NCBI GenBank assembly: GCA_036381595.1
Contig: DASVCN010000028.1
Span: 62,001 to 126,000 of the forward strand
DNA from: Trueperaceae bacterium
Lineage (GTDB): Bacteria > Deinococcota > Deinococci > Deinococcales > Trueperaceae
Length of the DNA: 64,000 nt
Direction of reading: 5' to 3'
Every line of letters starts with the position of its first letter. Position 1 is the stretch's first letter. This document shows positions 7,533 to 15,292 of the stretch, in pieces. The position numbers were made by a program, and so were the translations under genes. Under the pieces are notes generated by a model, which saw nothing but the letters and a program-made list of their open reading frames with translations, had not been told where the DNA came from and ran no database searches.

Positions 7533-8720
7533 GTGAAGAAAGCCCTCATCTCCCTGCTGGCGGTGTTCGCCCTGGGAGGAATCGCGACTGCCCAGAGCGT
7601 CACGGTATGGACGACCCTCGCCGACCAGTCCCTGGAGTGGTTGCAGCAGGAGACGGCATCGTTCAGCGACGCTTTCGGCGTCGAAGTGGAGATCGTCCGC
7701 CTGGCGCTGGGCGAGCTGCGTGAACAGATGCTCCTCTCGGCCCCCGCCGGCCAGGCCGGCGACCTGCTGGTAGGCGTCCCCCACGACCAGATCGGGGAGA
7801 TGGCGGTAGGCGGCGTACTCGAGGACATGAGCTCCTACGCTACCGACAGTTATCTCGCCGACCTCTCAGAGCAGGCTCGCCTCGCCTACACCTTCGGCGG
7901 GAAGCTGTTCGGCCTGCCAATGTACGTGGAAGGTCCCGCCCTCATCATCAACACCGACCTCGTGCCAGAGGCACCGGAGACCTACGAGGAGATGATCGAG
8001 GTAGCGCAGGCGAACACGAACGGGGAGACGTTCGGGTTCATGTACGACATCAACAACTTCTACTACTCGTACAACTGGCTGCACTCGTTCGGCGGTTACG
8101 TCTTCGGCAGGGATGCGGGCGGCGACCTCGACCCGAGCGACGTCGGCCTGGCCAACGAGGGCGCTATCCGGGGCGGCGAGGAATTGCAGGCGCTTCGCTT
8201 CGACTACGGTCTCATCCCGGCCGGTACCGATTACAACGTTGCCAACGGCCTCTTCATCGACGGCGCCTTGGCGATGACCTACGACGGCCCGTGGGCCATA
8301 GCAGGCTTCCGCGAGGCCGGCATACCTGTCTCCGTGATGCCGGTCCCGCCGCGCGAAGACGGCTCCGAGTGGAGCGGCTTCATGGGAGTGCAGGGCGTGC
8401 TGCTCAACGAATTCAGCACCAAAAAGGTCAACGCAGCGAACCTCGCCAAGTGGCTCGTGCGGCCCGCGGCTCAGGTGTCGCTCGCCCAACTCTCCGGCCG
8501 CATCCCCGCCTCCAACTCGGCGGTCGCCCAGGTCAGTGACGACCCGATCGTCGCCGGCTTCGGCGCCGCGTTGCAGAACTCCGAGCCGATGCCCAACATC
8601 CCGGAGATGGGACGTGTCTGGCAGCCGATGGCGAACGCGCTGTCGGTCATCACCGAGTCGGCCGAGGCCGACGTGGAAGCCGCCCTCGAGCAGGCCGTGC
8701 AAGAAATCGGCGGCCATTAA
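7533..8720 (+). CDS. malE: Maltose-type ABC transporter, substrate-binding protein
   Basis: Secreted binding protein that captures maltose/maltodextrin-like sugars for the MalFG permease. The 395-residue chain starts at GTG after AAAGGAG, with a signal peptide MKKALISLLAVFALGGIATAQ. The mature part follows the family-1 solute-binding fold: SVTVWTTLADQSLEW, then PHDQIGEMAVGGVLEDMS, FGLPMYVEGPALIINTDLV, ALAMTYDGPWAI and the late GRIPASNS stretch, all with counterparts in MalE. No lipobox is seen, so it may be anchored by an uncleaved signal or be freely periplasmic. Exact sugar (maltose, trehalose, other) is inferred only from the large-loop MalF next door. A strong hairpin separates it from malF. 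Confidence 0.88.
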   Translation: MKKALISLLAVFALGGIATAQSVTVWTTLADQSLEWLQQETASFSDAFGVEVEIVRLALGELREQMLLSAPAGQAGDLLVGVPHDQIGEMAVGGVLEDMSSYATDSYLADLSEQARLAYTFGGKLFGLPMYVEGPALIINTDLVPEAPETYEEMIEVAQANTNGETFGFMYDINNFYYSYNWLHSFGGYVFGRDAGGDLDPSDVGLANEGAIRGGEELQALRFDYGLIPAGTDYNVANGLFIDGALAMTYDGPWAIAGFREAGIPVSVMPVPPREDGSEWSGFMGVQGVLLNEFSTKKVNAANLAKWLVRPAAQVSLAQLSGRIPASNSAVAQVSDDPIVAGFGAALQNSEPMPNIPEMGRVWQPMANALSVITESAEADVEAALEQAVQEIGGH

Positions 8721-8743
8721 CCCCGCTTGCTGAACCGGTAACG

Positions 8744-8770
8744 TGACCAGGAGCGTCGCTCCTGGTCACT
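8744..8770 (+). terminator. Strong intercistronic hairpin between malE and malF
   Basis: A perfect 12-bp stem, GTGACCAGGAGC with its complement, closes a 3-base loop, followed by TCCTCTT. Its position after the binding-protein gene suggests partial termination or 3' protection of malE mRNA, giving more MalE than permease. The tail is only moderately T-rich, so read-through is expected. Confidence 0.65.
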
Positions 8771-8780
8771 CCTCTTAGGC

Positions 8781-10400
8781 ATGTCCATAGACATCTCCCG
8801 TACGCCTCGCGAACTCCTGAGCCCGGAAGGGAACCGGGAAGCGTCCCTTCTGGCGTCCATATCGCTGCTGCTGCTGGCGCTCCTGGGAGCCTCGGCCGTC
8901 GCCCTGGGCGGTTACCTGCTGCTCCGCTCGATGCTGCCCGGAGTGCCCGCCTACAGCTCGCTCGTCATCGGTCTGGCGGCATTCGTCGTCATCCTCGGCC
9001 TGATCGCCAGGCGCTTCACCTGGATCATCCCCTGGTACTACCTGCTGCCGGCGATCCTGTTCCTGCTGGTCTTCACGTTCCTGCCGGTACTACTCACCAT
9101 CGGCCTGGCCTTCACGGACTATGCCGGCGTTCGCAAGGGCGACCTCAACGTCTCCTCGGAAACGGCGATCGTGAGCATCGAAGGTAACCAGGTCACCATA
9201 GCCAACCCCCGAACCTTCGACTGCGCCGGGCTCCACGATGGTTGCCGCGGAGCGCGGGTCGAGCTCTACGCCTCCGGCCAACTCGAAGTCGCTGCGGTTT
9301 CACTTGAAGGCACCACCCTCACCCTCGCCGAACCGTTGCCGCCAGGCCGCAGCGTGACGGCCGTCGCCCTCTTCATGCCCGCGATCGGCGACCGGTTCCG
9401 CTTCCCGGTGTCAGAAGGGGAAGGCAGAGAGCTGATACTTGAGAACGCTCCTGATCCGGCGATGGTGGAACTCGAGCAGGTGGGGCTCGTACTGGACCGC
9501 ATCCCGGTGAGCAGACGGGTAGTGGAGGAGGATGGCAGCGTGCTCACCCTCGACGAGCCGCCTCCCCAGGATCTCGAGTTCACCTCGATCGCCCGCTACA
9601 ACGATCCCAGCTGGGTGGGCCTGGAGAACTTCGAGACGATCTTCGCCAACGCCTCGCGGGCTCTCTTCCCGGTGTTCGCCTGGAACGTGCTCTTCGCTGT
9701 CGCGACGGTACTCCTGAACACGGCCGCGGGAGTGCTCCTCGCGGTGGTCCTCAGCAATCCCGCGCTTCGCTTCAAGGCGTTCTACCGGACCCTGCTGATC
9801 CTGCCCTGGGCGCTTCCGAACATAATCACGATCCAGGTATGGAAGGGATTCCTCAACCAGAACTTCGGGGCCGTGAACAGGTTGCTGATGTTGCTCGACG
9901 TCACGCCCGAGCCGATCAACTGGCTTCTGGGCGGCGAATGGTCCGCGCGGGCGGCGGTGCTGCTCGTCAACCTCTGGCTCGGCTACCCCTTCATAATGGT
10001 CGCCACTCTGGGCGCGCTCTCTGCCATCCCGCGCGAGCTCTACGAGGCGGCCAGGATGGACGGCGCCAACGCCTGGAGATCGTTCACCGGCGTCACCGCC
10101 CCCCTCCTCCGCAGCGCCCTGGTGCCCATCACCCTCACCTCGTTCGCCTTCAACTTCAACAACTTCAACATCATCTACCTACTCACCGACGGCGGTCCAC
10201 CCGTCGCCTGGGGTACAGCCACCGCCAGAGGCACCGACATCCTCATCTCCTGGGCCTACAACACCGCCTTCAAGAACCAGGGCGGTTACGCCTACGGCCT
10301 CGCCTCGGCCATCTCACTGCTGATCTTCTTCGTGACGATCGCCATCTCACTAGTGAACTTCAGGGTCACCGGAGCCTTGAAGGAGGAGCCCGCCAGATGA
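8781..10400 (+). CDS. malF: Maltose-type ABC transporter permease MalF
   Basis: Integral membrane subunit of the sugar importer, 539 residues. Two N-terminal helices and a third (LLPAILFLLVFTFLPVLLTIGLAF) precede an extracytoplasmic insert of about 150 residues (roughly 115-270), the equivalent of the MalF P2 loop that contacts the binding protein. The permease core follows, with the ATPase-coupling EAA loop YEAARMDGANAWRSFTGVTAP. FNNFNIIYLLTDGGPP is a MalF-typical stretch. The insert is the main reason for preferring a maltose-like substrate. No ATPase gene is in the window, so a shared MsmK/MalK-like ATPase elsewhere is likely. It has little Shine-Dalgarno and overlaps malG by four bases. 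Confidence 0.9.
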   Translation: MSIDISRTPRELLSPEGNREASLLASISLLLLALLGASAVALGGYLLLRSMLPGVPAYSSLVIGLAAFVVILGLIARRFTWIIPWYYLLPAILFLLVFTFLPVLLTIGLAFTDYAGVRKGDLNVSSETAIVSIEGNQVTIANPRTFDCAGLHDGCRGARVELYASGQLEVAAVSLEGTTLTLAEPLPPGRSVTAVALFMPAIGDRFRFPVSEGEGRELILENAPDPAMVELEQVGLVLDRIPVSRRVVEEDGSVLTLDEPPPQDLEFTSIARYNDPSWVGLENFETIFANASRALFPVFAWNVLFAVATVLLNTAAGVLLAVVLSNPALRFKAFYRTLLILPWALPNIITIQVWKGFLNQNFGAVNRLLMLLDVTPEPINWLLGGEWSARAAVLLVNLWLGYPFIMVATLGALSAIPRELYEAARMDGANAWRSFTGVTAPLLRSALVPITLTSFAFNFNNFNIIYLLTDGGPPVAWGTATARGTDILISWAYNTAFKNQGGYAYGLASAISLLIFFVTIAISLVNFRVTGALKEEPAR

Positions 10401-11710
10401 TAGCGCGCGCTCTCACGGGGATCGCAGCTGTTGGCATCGTCACCCTCCTGGCCATCTCCTGGCTCCTGTCGAGCTCGCCCGAACCGGTGCGAGAGGGCCT
10501 ATTTCTGGTCGTACCCTGGGGTTGGGCGAGGCTGCTGGCTGTGCTCCTGCTACTGGCCGCGTCGCTGGGGCTGGGCGCTTACCTGTACGGTCGCGCGACC
10601 AGGCCGGGGAAGGCATCGCAGTACGCCTTCTCGATGGCGACGCACGTGTTCCTCTGGACGGTCCTACTCCTCACCTTCTACCCGGTCGTCTATCTGCTCG
10701 CGGTCTCCTTCAACCGTCAGAACTCCCTGGCCGGAGCACTGCCCTCGCAAGGTCCACTGCTGGTTCGCTCGGGCGTGCTCCCCGATCCTGCCGAGTTCTC
10801 GCTGGTCCAGTACCAGAAGGTCCTGAGCCAGACGCACATACTGAGCTATCAGTGGCTCCTGCTGGCACTGGTCGTGGCGGCTCTAATGGGTTTCCTCGTG
10901 GTGAACCTGCGTCGACGCCGGGCCGGCGGTCTCGGTCTCGAGAAGTGGTCGAGCCGGCTAGGGTGGTCGGCATTCCTGCTGCTCGCCGCGCTGGTGGTCT
11001 CCATCTCGCCGGAGCAGTTCTACGGCGTCAATGCAGCCGGACAGCGGGTGCCGGCCTCCAGCGAGCGGACGATACTGCTCTACATCCGCAACACGTTGCT
11101 GGTCTCGGGCAGTACCGGGCTCTTCGCGGTGGCGATCTGCGCTACCGCCGGCTACGCCTTCGCCCGGCTACGTTTCGAAGGCCGCTACCGGACCCTACTG
11201 GTATTCGTTTTCGTGCAGATGTTCCCCGCCTTCATGGCCCTCGTCGCCATCTACTACATGATGAGTTACCTCGACCTGATAAACACCTTCACCGGGTTGA
11301 TCCTCGCCTACTCCGGCGGTGCCATCGCCTTCGCCTCCTGGATCTTCAAGGGCTACCTCGAGTCGATCAGCCCCAGCCTCGAGGAGGCGGCTCTGGTCGA
11401 CGGGGCGACCCGTTGGGGCGCGTTCGTGCGCATCATCTTGCCCATGAGCGTCCCGATGCTGCTCTTCATCTTCCTGCTCCAGTTCATCGGCACCTACAGC
11501 GAGTTCATCCTGGCCAACACGCTGCTCGTGGGTCAGGAGAACTGGACCGTAGGGATCGGCCTGCGGAACTTCACGGTGGGTCGCTTCGATACCCAGTGGG
11601 GGGCGTTGTCGGCCAGCGCCGTGCTCGGCTCCTTGCCCATCCTGGTGCTCTTCTACGCCTTCCAGGACGCGCTCACGGGACAGTACACGGCCGGTGGAGT
11701 AAAAGGTTGA
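10397..11710 (+). CDS. malG: Maltose-type ABC transporter permease MalG, N-terminally extended
   Basis: Second permease subunit, starting at the ATG overlapping the malF stop (ATGA). The C-terminal 215 residues are a standard permease: YAFARLRFEGR, MFPAFMALVAIYYM and the EAA loop LEEAALVDGATRWGAFVRII. At 437 residues it is about 140 longer than the usual MalG. The extra length is an N-terminal pair of helices (residues 1-55) and an extra helix plus a charged segment (LVVNLRRRRAGG) inserted before the usual core. The extension is in frame with good coding character, so it appears genuine rather than a mis-called start. Confidence 0.88.
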   Translation: MIARALTGIAAVGIVTLLAISWLLSSSPEPVREGLFLVVPWGWARLLAVLLLLAASLGLGAYLYGRATRPGKASQYAFSMATHVFLWTVLLLTFYPVVYLLAVSFNRQNSLAGALPSQGPLLVRSGVLPDPAEFSLVQYQKVLSQTHILSYQWLLLALVVAALMGFLVVNLRRRRAGGLGLEKWSSRLGWSAFLLLAALVVSISPEQFYGVNAAGQRVPASSERTILLYIRNTLLVSGSTGLFAVAICATAGYAFARLRFEGRYRTLLVFVFVQMFPAFMALVAIYYMMSYLDLINTFTGLILAYSGGAIAFASWIFKGYLESISPSLEEAALVDGATRWGAFVRIILPMSVPMLLFIFLLQFIGTYSEFILANTLLVGQENWTVGIGLRNFTVGRFDTQWGALSASAVLGSLPILVLFYAFQDALTGQYTAGGVKG

Positions 11711-11726
11711 GACGGGGAGCGTCTGG

Positions 11727-11786
11727 TACCCTTTGACGATGCGTATCCCTTCCCGTCCCACTCTCTGCCTCGACCGCCATGTCTGA
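11727..11786 (+). CDS. Candidate 15-codon leaderless ORF coupled to the next gene
   Basis: TACCCT (11727-11732) lies six bases before an ATG at 11739 that opens a 15-codon frame (MRIPSRPTLCLDRHV) ending at 11786, eight bases inside the next gene, whose ATG is at 11779. That gene has no Shine-Dalgarno, so a terminating ribosome from this short frame could initiate it. The coordinates include the -10 box. No homology can be judged at this length. Confidence 0.25.
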   Translation, partial: YPLTMRIPSRPTLCLDRHV

Positions 11787-12228
11787 GTACGGCGTCGACT
11801 TCGGCCGGCGCTTCGTCGTCGACGCGTCCCGACCCGGGTCGTGGACGCCGATAGGACGGTCCGACGTGGAAGCCTACCTGGCCGAACTGAACGAACTCCT
11901 CGAAGGCCCACGCAAGCCCGCGCTGAGCCTGGTCGTCGAGGAGGCGGACGGCTTCTCGGCGTGCGTACTGGGACACGAGGCCCACGTCGTGCTCCACCTC
12001 TTCCCCGCCCTCGGCGTGCTGAGCCTGCAGGTGTTCTCCCGGCGGGACGTGCTCCTCTCGGACCTCACCCGCAACCTCGGGCAGAGGTTCGGCGTCGGCC
12101 GCTTCGAGAGCCACCTCGGTCACGCCACGAAGTCGTTGCCCAAGGACGAGGAGAGGTTGGCGCGGGTGCTGCGGGGAGATCGCTCCTACGCCAGGGTCAG
12201 GCTGAGAGACAGCACTCTGACGATCTGA
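11779..12228 (+). CDS. AdoMet-decarboxylase-like (SpeD-fold) protein lacking the pyruvoyl serine
   Basis: A 149-residue protein whose middle aligns by eye with class 1B S-adenosylmethionine decarboxylase: GFSACVLGHEAHVVLHLFP followed by ALGVLSLQVFSRRD matches the SpeD core in which ESH (the self-cleavage site), TIH and VYTCGD occur. Here the serine that becomes the pyruvoyl group is Ala68 (EAH for ESH) and the active-site Cys is Arg88, while His73 is kept. The usual enzyme therefore cannot self-process. It may be a pseudoenzyme or have a new role. The gene lies between malG and glpK and lacks a Shine-Dalgarno. The fold assignment is from visual alignment only. Confidence 0.55.
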   Translation: MSEYGVDFGRRFVVDASRPGSWTPIGRSDVEAYLAELNELLEGPRKPALSLVVEEADGFSACVLGHEAHVVLHLFPALGVLSLQVFSRRDVLLSDLTRNLGQRFGVGRFESHLGHATKSLPKDEERLARVLRGDRSYARVRLRDSTLTI

Positions 12229-12264
12229 GAGCACCGCAACGGGAGAAACAGCGAAAGGAAGCCT

Positions 12265-13752
12265 ATGCCCGACTTCATCCTCGCTATCGACCAGGGGACC
12301 ACCAGCTCGCGCGCGATACTCTTCGACCATCAGGGACGGATCCACGCAACCGCTCAACGTGAGTTCGAGCAGCACTACCCCAGGCCGGGCTGGGTCGAGC
12401 ACGACCCCGAGGAGATCTGGGAGAGCCAGCACGGGGTGATGCTGGAGGTGCTGAAGAGCGCCGGCGTGGGCAGCAGTGACGTCGCAGCTGTCGGCATCAC
12501 CAACCAGCGCGAGACGACGATCGTGTGGGACAGGGACACGGGCGAGCCGGTCTACCCGGCGATAGTCTGGCAGGACCGGCGTACGGCCCAGGCTATCGAC
12601 GCCCTCGAGGAGCGAGGACTCGGCGGGCTGTTCACCGGGCGAACCGGCCTGGTGCTCGACGCCTACTTCTCCGGCTCCAAACTCGCCTGGATCCTCGATA
12701 ACGTGGCGGGCGCCAGACAGAAGGCCGAGTCGGGCGATTTGCTCTTCGGCACCGTGGACAGCTGGCTCATCTACCGGCTCACGAACGGCGAGTGCCACGT
12801 CACCGATGTTTCGAACGCCAGCAGGACTCTCCTGTTCGACATCGATCGGCTCGACTGGGACGACGAGCTGCTCGAGGTGTTCGGCGTCCCGCGCGCGATG
12901 CTGCCGAGGGTCAGCGCCTCCTCGGAGGTCTACGCCGAAACCCGGCTGGACGGCGGGCCTGTACCGATCGCAGGGATCGCAGGCGATCAGCAGGCGGCGA
13001 CCTTCGGCCAGGCCTGCTTCTCGCCAGGGCAGGGCAAGAGCACCTACGGGACGGGCGCGTTCATCGTCCTCAACACGGGTGACGAGCGGATCGAGTCGAG
13101 CAATCGGCTCCTGAGCACGGTGGGGTGGCAGCGGAACGGCGCCGTCACCTACGCGCTGGAAGGATCGATATTCATAGCCGGAGCGGTGGTGCAGTGGCTG
13201 CGCGACGGGCTCGGCATCATCGAGCGGTCTTCCGACGTAGAGGCGTTGGCCCGCAGCGTCGAGGACAGCGCCGGGGTCTACCTGGTGCCGGCCTTCGCCG
13301 GCCTGGGCGCGCCCCACTGGGACCAGTACGCGCGCGGCACGATCGTGGGCATGACCCGGGGAACCGGTCGGGCCCACATCGCTCGAGCTGCGCTCGACAG
13401 CGTCGCCTTCCAGGTCGCCGACGTCATCCAGGCCATGGAGAAGGATCGCGGGAGCGGCCTCAGTGAACTTCGCGTTGATGGGGGCGCCTCGAACAACGAC
13501 CTGCTCATGCAGTTCCAGGCCGACCTGCTAGGCGTACCGGTCGTGCGTCCCGAGATCACCGAGACGACAGCCCTGGGCGCCGCCTACCTCGCCGGCCTCG
13601 CGGTGGGCTTCTGGCAGGACGAGGCCGAGATCGCCCGTCAGTGGCGGGAGGACGCCCGTTTCGAACCGCGGATGGAGCAGTCGACCCGGGATGCGTTGCG
13701 GGAGGATTGGACGCGAGCGTTGGAGCGGGCGAAGGAGTGGGTCCAGGACTAG
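12265..13752 (+). CDS. glpK: Glycerol kinase
   Basis: Cytosolic FGGY-family kinase that phosphorylates glycerol to sn-glycerol 3-phosphate. The 495-residue length is standard. The N-terminal ATPase motif is [32 protein letters not shown] and IVWQDRRTA are the glycerol-kinase substrate motifs; [14 protein letters not shown] and [15 protein letters not shown] are phosphate-loop and adenosine motifs; [18 protein letters not shown] is near the C-terminus. Start ATG follows AAAGGAAG. No glpF or glpD is adjacent, so the gene may be transcribed from upstream or have its own promoter within the preceding gene. No clear terminator follows before the tRNA promoter. Confidence 0.96.
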   Translation: MPDFILAIDQGTTSSRAILFDHQGRIHATAQREFEQHYPRPGWVEHDPEEIWESQHGVMLEVLKSAGVGSSDVAAVGITNQRETTIVWDRDTGEPVYPAIVWQDRRTAQAIDALEERGLGGLFTGRTGLVLDAYFSGSKLAWILDNVAGARQKAESGDLLFGTVDSWLIYRLTNGECHVTDVSNASRTLLFDIDRLDWDDELLEVFGVPRAMLPRVSASSEVYAETRLDGGPVPIAGIAGDQQAATFGQACFSPGQGKSTYGTGAFIVLNTGDERIESSNRLLSTVGWQRNGAVTYALEGSIFIAGAVVQWLRDGLGIIERSSDVEALARSVEDSAGVYLVPAFAGLGAPHWDQYARGTIVGMTRGTGRAHIARAALDSVAFQVADVIQAMEKDRGSGLSELRVDGGASNNDLLMQFQADLLGVPVVRPEITETTALGAAYLAGLAVGFWQDEAEIARQWREDARFEPRMEQSTRDALREDWTRALERAKEWVQD

Positions 13753-13841
13753 GCGTCCCCGATCCGGCAGTGCTTGCGGTCGGAGCGGCTCTTGCGGGGC
13801 CTACGACGTTAAAACGATCCGGCGCCTTCACGCCCTCGTCG

Positions 13842-13847
13842 TATACT
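13842..13847 (+). promoter_or_regulatory. -10 box of the tRNA-Leu gene
   Basis: TATACT ends ten bases before the first base of the tRNA, a normal distance for a tRNA promoter with a very short 5' leader. The -35 is not obvious. Confidence 0.55.
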
Positions 13848-13857
13848 GTGACGGCCT

Positions 13858-13943
13858 GCCGGGATGGCGGAATGGTAGACGCTGCGGACTTAAAATCCGC
13901 TGCCCGCGAGGGCGTGCGGGTTCGAGCCCCGCTCCCGGCACCA
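13858..13943 (+). tRNA. tRNA-Leu (UAA)
   Basis: An 86-nt class II tRNA. The acceptor stem GCCGGGA pairs perfectly with TCCCGGC, the discriminator is A, and CCA is encoded. The anticodon stem GCGGA/TCCGC holds loop CTTAAAA with anticodon TAA at 13891-13893. A long variable arm (CCCGCGAGGGCG region) and T loop TTCGAGC follow, as expected for leucine. It has its own TATACT box. Confidence 0.97.
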
Positions 13944-14064
13944 CCGCGAGAACGGGACTGGTAAGCACTGGATTACCGGTCCGAATAGGAGTTACAACCA
14001 GGTCGGAACCGGCGCAACTGTCATAGGTTCTGTACTCGGCTCCCGGTGAGCCATCCCCTGCCGA

Positions 14065-14111
14065 AGGAGGCGCCTGCCGGCCCATACCCCAGGCGACCCG
14101 AGGCGCCTCCT
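14065..14111. repeat. Large inverted repeat downstream of tRNA-Leu
   Basis: Perfect 11-bp arms AGGAGGCGCCT and AGGCGCCTCCT are separated by 25 bases. Each arm contains the 8-bp palindrome AGGCGCCT. No T-run follows on either strand, so a rho-independent terminator is not well supported. It lies in the 274-bp gene-free gap between tRNA-Leu and the convergent lipid-kinase gene; otherwise I see only a weak 10-bp inverted repeat spanning that gap (13983-13992 with 14192-14201). Confidence 0.5.
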
Positions 14112-14217
14112 GCCCCCACTTCTGGTCCCGCTTTCCGACGCCATGGGGCGCCGGCTGGTACCCGCTCCGGACGATCAGAGGACCGAACGGTACTCCTATT
14201 CTCCTTGCCCTTTTTCC

Positions 14218-15225
14218 CTACCCGGTTTCCGTCCCCGGAAGCCACAGCTCGATAGCGCCCGGCACCAGCTCGATCTTCGCCGAGAACCGCTTGGTGTCCG
14301 ACCCGAGCCCGCCTTCGCAGTACGGCTGAGCATCTACGTGGAAGGCCGAACCACGCCAGTTGATCTTCAGCTCGCGACCACGGAGCACCTCGACACTCGG
14401 AAGCTTACGAAGCCCCTTCGTCACCAGTCCGCGCAGATACGCCAACCAGGCGTCGCGGTTCTCGTGTCGCACGAGCACGAGGTCAAGGAGGCCATCGCCG
14501 GGGTCGGCCTCGGGGGCCAGCGCAAGCCTTGGCCCAACGGCCTGCATGTTGAGGATCTCGACCATGAGGAAGTCGCCATCGAGCCGTTCTCCATCGAGCT
14601 CGATACGGCAGCGGACGGGCGCATCCCCCAGATTGTTCGCCGCCGCAGCCACGGCCCGCATGAGGCTCTTGCCCGCTTCGGGGTTATAGGCGGCCAGGAC
14701 GTTGGCGAAGAGGCCCAAGCCGGCCCCCTCCAGCATGAACTCGTCTCCCCACGGTCCACGAGCTCTGGCGACGTCGAGGCGTTGCCTGCGGGGACTCCTC
14801 AGACCGGCGATCAGTTGCGCCACGTTGCCGTCGATGCCCAGACTTCGGGCGGTGTTGTTAGCCGTGCCTAAAGGGATGATGGCTAGTGGTCTCGGCTTGT
14901 TCACGAGCCGTTTCGCAACCTCCCGGATAGTGCCGTCGCCACCCGCGACCACGACCAGGCCCGCATCATCCTTGAATATCTGATCGAGATCGGCAGCCGA
15001 CTCGGTGGGCCGGTAGCGGGCTTCGAAGCCGGCGTCATCCAGGAGCGAAACCAGTTCCTCGGCGTCGGGCCCGGCGCCGCTGCCGGCATGAGCGTTGTAG
15101 ATGAGGGTGGCCTCGGGCCTCCCAGCCGTAGCAACGTCCGTGCGCTCTCCACCCGCCATCTGCCTGCACAGTGGTTCCAGTCCGTTCCCCGTGGCCGTAC
15201 GGCCACTGTTTCCCCCCGCTGCCAC
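14218..15225 (-). CDS. Diacylglycerol/lipid kinase, DAGK catalytic family
   Basis: A 335-residue cytosolic or membrane-associated kinase of the DgkB/YegS/sphingosine-kinase fold that phosphorylates diacylglycerol or a related lipid. Motifs: TLIYNAHAGSG near residue 40, VVVAGGDGTIREVAKRLV (nucleotide-binding GGDG), IIPLGTANNTARSLGI, then EGAGLGLFANV. DAGK family members often cannot be assigned a substrate by sequence. I chose GTG at 15225 because TAGATT ends six bases before it, the leaderless pattern; an internal ATG at 15159 would remove 22 non-conserved residues and remains possible. It faces tRNA-Leu convergently. Confidence 0.85.
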   Translation of the reverse strand: MAAGGNSGRTATGNGLEPLCRQMAGGERTDVATAGRPEATLIYNAHAGSGAGPDAEELVSLLDDAGFEARYRPTESAADLDQIFKDDAGLVVVAGGDGTIREVAKRLVNKPRPLAIIPLGTANNTARSLGIDGNVAQLIAGLRSPRRQRLDVARARGPWGDEFMLEGAGLGLFANVLAAYNPEAGKSLMRAVAAAANNLGDAPVRCRIELDGERLDGDFLMVEILNMQAVGPRLALAPEADPGDGLLDLVLVRHENRDAWLAYLRGLVTKGLRKLPSVEVLRGRELKINWRGSAFHVDAQPYCEGGLGSDTKRFSAKIELVPGAIELWLPGTETG

Positions 15226-15231
15226 CAGCCC

Positions 15232-15237
15232 AATCTA
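15232..15237 (-). promoter_or_regulatory. -10 box of leaderless lipid-kinase promoter
   Basis: TAGATT on the minus strand, six bases before the GTG at 15225; it decides the longer start. No Shine-Dalgarno precedes this GTG. Confidence 0.4.
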
Positions 15238-15292
15238 CTGGTCGGGTGCCCTCCGCACCGTGTTGGCGACCCCGCTCCCCGGGACCGGCTCC

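Noticed and set aside
11653-13377. Long antisense open frame opposite glpK
   Set aside because: Shadow of glpK and the SpeD-like gene; no motif in the translated frame.
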